Origin: Hydra vulgaris
Lineage: Eukaryota; Cnidaria; Hydrozoa; Anthoathecata; Hydridae
NCBI RefSeq assembly: GCF_038396675.1
Contig: NC_088921.1
Coordinates: 18,103,001 to 18,167,000, forward strand
Direction: 5' to 3'
DNA: 64,000 bases
In this document: piece after piece, positions 60,040 through 64,000 of the stretch
How the letters are laid out: each line of letters begins with the position of its first letter
How positions within the stretch are numbered: position 1 is the stretch's first letter
The notes under the pieces: generated by a model
Seen by the model: the letters and a program-made list of their open reading frames with translations, nothing else
Databases searched by the model: none
What the model was told of the DNA's origin: nothing
Translations under genes and position numbers: made by a program

Positions 60040-60240
60040 AACTACTGATTTCGGACCCCCTCTCCTATTTGTTTTTACCTTTCAACGTCCCCTCCGCCTA
60101 TACTTATTTTAATGACAAATTTAACACCCCTGTAAAGTACAGTGGCGGATTGAGGTTTAGTGTCGCCGGGGGGAGGGGGCAAGTCGATGAATAGGGGTGA
60201 CCGGGAATGGGTGTGGTAATTTAAACCCCAGAAATTATTT
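60040..60240. mobile_element. Possible end of a non-autonomous element
   Basis: A locally GC-rich patch with C-runs and G-runs (accccctctcc, gtcgccggggggaggggg) and a cagtggcggattgagg motif at 60140-60155, which resembles the end of many hAT-derived MITEs. The partner end was not found. Confidence 0.3.
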
Positions 60241-60622
60241 CCCTGAGGGTTATTTAAAAGGGAAATTATTTTTTTGAACGACTCTTTTCTATAAATAGCT
60301 CTTTTTAATTATTAAAAAAAATATTTATGTTCTTCCTTATAGAATCCTTTTTACAAAAATATTGCTACTAAATGTCATAAAAGTTATTAATAATTTTAAC
60401 CTTAATAATTTTTGGTTTAAAAATGTGCTTTTATTACAAAATTTAGGCAATTAATTTTTTTCAATTATTTCTAAAATTTATATAAAATTCTGGTTCTTTT
60501 GAGACCCAGATTGATTTACTTTTTGAGAAAATAAACTTTTACAAGGGAACTAAGGTGTCATCAAGGTTCATGGGGTGTGTAACTTCTTTCAACGAAAACA
60601 ATGACATTTTAGTTTTAAGGCA

Positions 60623-60723
<101 letters not shown>

Positions 60724-61013
60724 CAGGCACCAGCAATTTTTGGTATTAGTTTGCTTCAAGCTGGAGTAGATAATTTAAAACAAAATAAGGTTTAACTCAA
60801 AAATAAAAAATTCTAAAGTTAACAAGAACCTATCTTATTTTAAAAATGAGTTTTAAAATTTTGACTTAAAACATCGGCTATATGTCGCTGTTTTTATTGA
60901 ATATATAATGACATTAGGCATTAAAAAAATGTAAACAAGCCAAAAGAAAATAGTAAATCAAAGCCTGCGGAAGCGTTTTACTTACTACTATTTGTGTTAA
61001 AGAGTTACTAAAT

Positions 61014-61133
<120 letters not shown>

Positions 61134-61161
61134 AACAACTTCAAAATGTATTCTACACAAT

Positions 61162-61250
61162 AGAGTGCTCAATGTTCTTAAAAGAACAGAGCAATTATAT
61201 ATTATTCTAATATATAATTGCTTTGTTCTTTAAAGAACATTGAGCCCTCT
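61162..61250. repeat. Palindrome, 43-bp arms, 3-nt loop
   Basis: Arms 61162-61204 and 61208-61250 match at 40 of 43 positions. The right arm runs into the Penelope-like frame at 61218, so again the inverted copy lies at the truncated 5' edge of a coding fragment. Confidence 0.92.
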
Positions 61251-61830
61251 AATAAATTACATAAAATTTTTAATCGAAATACAATTAAAGTTAGCTACAG
61301 TTGCACAAAAAATATGGAAAGAATTATAAAAGGTCACAATAAGGCTTTGTTAAACAAAAAAGAAATCCTAAATGAAAAAATTACAGAAAATTGTAATTGT
61401 AAACAAAAAATCAATTGTCCAATGAGTAAAAGTTGTTTATCAAAAAATGTGGTATATAAATGTGTTGTTTCTTCTAAGAATTTACCTGATAAACAATATA
61501 TTGGCATAACAGAAGGTAAATGGAAAAAACGTTTTGCCAATCATAAGCAATCTTTCAAAAATAAAAAGTATTCAAAAGACACCATGCTGTCAAAATATAT
61601 ATGGGAATTAAAAGAAAAAAATATTGATGATTTTATACTGAATTGGTCTATCCTTAAAACAGCACCTGCATATAACAATATTTCCAAAAAAGGCATACTA
61701 TGCCTACAAGAAAAATTTGAAATAATTACACACGCAAATCAATAATGCTTATTAAACAAAAGATCGGAATTAATTTATAAATGTAGGCACGAAAATAAGT
61801 TTCTCCTAAAAAACTATAAAAATAAATGAG
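61218..61830 (+). pseudogene. Penelope-like element, GIY-YIG endonuclease end
   Basis: The open frame 61218-61745 (175 codons) reads LHKIFNRNTIKVSYSCTKNM, then a Cys cluster CNC (59-61), CP (67) and C73, which is the zinc-binding module of these elements. The GIY-YIG fold follows: VVYKCVV at 79-85, QYIGITEG at 93-100 and WKKRFANHKQSF at 102-113 with the catalytic-type Arg. KYIWELKEKNIDDF and NWSILKTAPAY come next. After a frame slip at 61745 the C-terminus NKRSELIYKCRHENKFLLKN follows to about 61830. This domain nicks DNA for target-primed reverse transcription. The RT is missing here; a fragment of such an RT is at 28735-29078. Confidence 0.82.
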
Positions 61831-62105
61831 TTAAATTAATACTTACATTAACCTTTTTAAAAAAACATTAAAAAAAATAAAAAATAGCATAAGTAATTAT
61901 TTCTAAAGAATTCTTTTTATAATAGTGTCAGCAAATTCCACAAATGTGTGAAAATTTACAGTAGTTAAGACATTTGCAACTTCCTGTAATTTAACTTTTG
62001 GTATAAATTGAAGTTTTATTAATTTGATCATCCATTTCTGATGAATCTTGGTTGATGAAATCAACCGTGTAAAATGGAAAAAAAGTTTTGTTAAATGATA
62101 TTCTG

Positions 62106-62107
<2 letters not shown>

Positions 62108-62199
<92 letters not shown>
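62108..62199. repeat. (TA)n array
   Basis: About 90 bp of AT dinucleotides joined directly to the 65-bp tandem repeat. Confidence 0.98.
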
Positions 62200-62200
<1 letters not shown>

Positions 62201-62220
62201 GCAGTGGCTACGGGTACGTC

Positions 62221-62475
62221 AAGACGTTTTCCTAACAAAAAAAGTTAAAGATACGTCCAAACATTCGAGTGCAGTAGAAATATTTAGACGTATTTTTAAC
62301 AGAAAAAAGTTAAAGATACGTCCAAACAATCGGGCGCGGTAGAAATGTTTAGACTTATTCCTAGCAAAATAAAGATAAAGGTAATTCGAAACTTTTGGAC
62401 ATATAGAAAAATTTAGATGAATTACTAAGAAAAAAAAAATTAAAATAGGTTCAAACTTTTTGACCTGAATTTTAG
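62221..62475. repeat. Tandem repeat, 65-bp unit, 4 copies
   Basis: Units begin at about 62221, 62285, 62350 and 62414, each starting agacgt or similar and ending gtagaaatattt or similar. The first two agree closely (aaaaagttaaagatacgtcc), the last two are diverged. The array stands directly upstream of a tRNA-like SINE head. It may be part of the SINE locus. Confidence 0.8.
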
Positions 62476-62477
62476 CA

Positions 62478-62805
62478 ATGAACCGTAGCGTAGTAGGCAA
62501 CCATTGAGTAGAGGTTAAGCATTTGGACCCCGACCGCAAAGCCGTTCGATACGGTTGGAAATGGAGAGCTAATCTATTAAATGCTAATTAAATCTATATG
62601 GGGCGGTGGTCTGTGAAAAGACCATTAGGACTGATAAAGTTAATTATAAAAAAAAAACTTAAGCTATTTTAATGAGAATTAAGAAAAACATTCGACGATG
62701 GATGGATAAATACAGTATCCATATAATATATCCGAATACATCTAATTACCGAACCCATAAATTAGATTCGGGTAATTCCGTGTCAAAACAACGACAACAA
62801 CAAAT
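62478..62805 (+). mobile_element. tRNA-derived SINE
   Basis: A perfect RNA polymerase III A box, tagcgtagtagg (TRGCNNAGYNGG), is at 62486-62497. A B box-like gttcgatac follows at 62542-62550, with the usual spacing of about 45. The body then has a small hairpin (ggtggtct/agaccatt, 62605-62627) and an A-run near 62646. A second part ends in acaacgacaacaacaa (62788-62803), a tail type common in SINEs. The 5' and 3' strands of an acceptor stem do not pair, so it is not a tRNA gene. Whether the part after 62655 belongs to the same element is uncertain. Confidence 0.6.
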
Positions 62806-64000
62806 AACCCACTATCTCTAAATGACTTAATTTTTGCAAAAAAAATACTTAACTACGCTAAAAAGAATTCCACAAAGTTGTTTTAAACAAATCTGAATAT
62901 TTTAGAAGTTATGCAAGTTTGAAATTCAAAACATAGTAACATTTTTACTTATCACGATCCCCTAGCAACGTCCTTAATAAGAAGTAAATGTCGATACATA
63001 CGTTGTTACCTTAACTATAATATTTCATAATTTGAAATTTTCCACATATTATTAGATGTTAAACCATAAAATTATACTAAGAAATAATAATTTTTTTATA
63101 TTTATTAATAAATCAATAAGAGTAAATCGGCGTTTTAAATAAAATTTAAATGTAAACATGCTTACTTTAAGAAGGATTACAGAAAAGCTATATTTCCATA
63201 CTTCATATTCTTAAAGTATATAAAAATATATAAAAAAAAACTGAGCTGTTTTTTTGACGTACTAATCTAAAAAATTTATTTTTTATTTTTGATTGAAAGT
63301 ATATTGAGATTGAGACAGAAGATTGATAGATATTTATGTTTAGGCACTACCAGAAAGTAAGAGTTCTTACTTATGTGTAAAACTACAATATTCATATTTA
63401 ATAAATGGTATTTTCACTTAGAGTTAGTCAAAAAAATAAGAGGTATTCCCTTAGGTATAAAACTGCAACATCCATGACATGCATGTACATAAATAAACTC
63501 AAATTTAAATATCTAAACGAATTAACTCTTTGAATTCCGTGTTTTTATGAATTGACAAATCTTTATACAAATTAGTGAACTATAAATATTTTTTCGTTTT
63601 TCTATGAACTGTAAAACAAAACAAAATTAGGTAATTTTTTTTTAACAAATGAAAAATATTGTCATACACATATCATAGACATACACAAACTGTCAATTCT
63701 AAGAAATAATTGATAAAAAGAAGTAAGCAAATGTCTTTCAAGATTCAAGGGCCATGTTGGTACATAAATTTATATTCCTCATCAACTTTGCACATCATCT
63801 TGCATCTCACAATTTTTAAACTTGTAAGTCAAACTAGGCATAGTGTCACCACTGCAGTATCTCATCTTAACTTCATTTTGACATACAGGAATAAATTCAT
63901 GAAAGTCTCTTGTTCCTGGTAATGTTTTTACATTTTTAAATCGTTCAGATTGTAATAATCTTGTTTCTACCAAACTTTCACTTGAAATAAAAATAAAGTT
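62806..64000. other. Mostly non-coding end region
   Basis: AT-rich. On the minus strand 63973-63782 reads ERFKNVKTLPGTRDFHEF, then CQNEVKMRYCSGDTMPSLTY. This looks like a real protein segment, and the following sequence gives KFMYQHGP. I connect it loosely with a repeated cnidarian protein, but cannot name it. The gene would extend beyond the window. Confidence 0.3.

Noticed and set aside
62478-62570. tRNA gene
   Set aside because: A and B boxes are present, but no acceptor stem or anticodon arm can be drawn; a SINE head explains it better.

Overview
The window looks like nuclear DNA from a cnidarian, most likely a Hydra (inference). It is extremely AT-rich, carries a dozen long (TA)n arrays, and its coding remnants are those of cnidarian repeats: hAT, Tc1/mariner, P/THAP, CR1- and jockey-type LINEs, and Penelope-like RT/GIY-YIG elements. 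No intact host gene is visible. The only intact protein-coding gene I can defend is a Tc1-type transposase at 35286-36311.

Layout: 1-5200 holds a slightly GC-richer block, a frameshifted gene relic on the minus strand and a degraded jockey-like LINE. 7404-16711 (copy A) and 36945-43172 (copy B) are two diverged copies of one long dispersed repeat, with a short spliced-looking reading frame on the plus strand and a decayed gene on the minus strand. Copy A was later hit by a hAT element (9970-12958) and a Tc3-like element (13488-15106). Copy B was hit by a different Tc1-like element (41148-42279). In these places the other copy keeps an uninterrupted or nearly uninterrupted version, which allows the insertions to be read directly. 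20000-33300 carries plus-strand exon-like remnants of an NLR-type innate immune gene (Death-fold-like piece at 22235-22645, NACHT-associated C-terminal piece at 32673-33291), scattered among LINE, hAT, mariner and Penelope fragments.

34430-37680 is a nest of TA arrays that received an intact DD34E Tc1 element and a CAGGG-ended MITE. The Tc1 has a striking upstream region: phased heat-shock elements, a TATA box and a TCAGT initiator. 45690-56000 holds two CR1-like LINEs in opposite orientation; a complete P/THAP element (46880-50519, with an exact 8-bp target duplication) lies between or inside them. 56200-64000 is a mosaic of a DDE fragment, a YqaJ/SWIM-type gene relic, a 37-39-bp minisatellite, a THAP-transposase-like fragment, a Penelope GIY-YIG domain, a 65-bp tandem repeat and a tRNA-like SINE.

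A second theme is a set of short-loop, near-perfect palindromes. Where a second copy of the locus exists, the other copy is not palindromic, so they seem to have arisen in place rather than by insertion. One creates the stop codons that truncate the hAT transposase and another marks the broken 5' edge of the NLR remnant.
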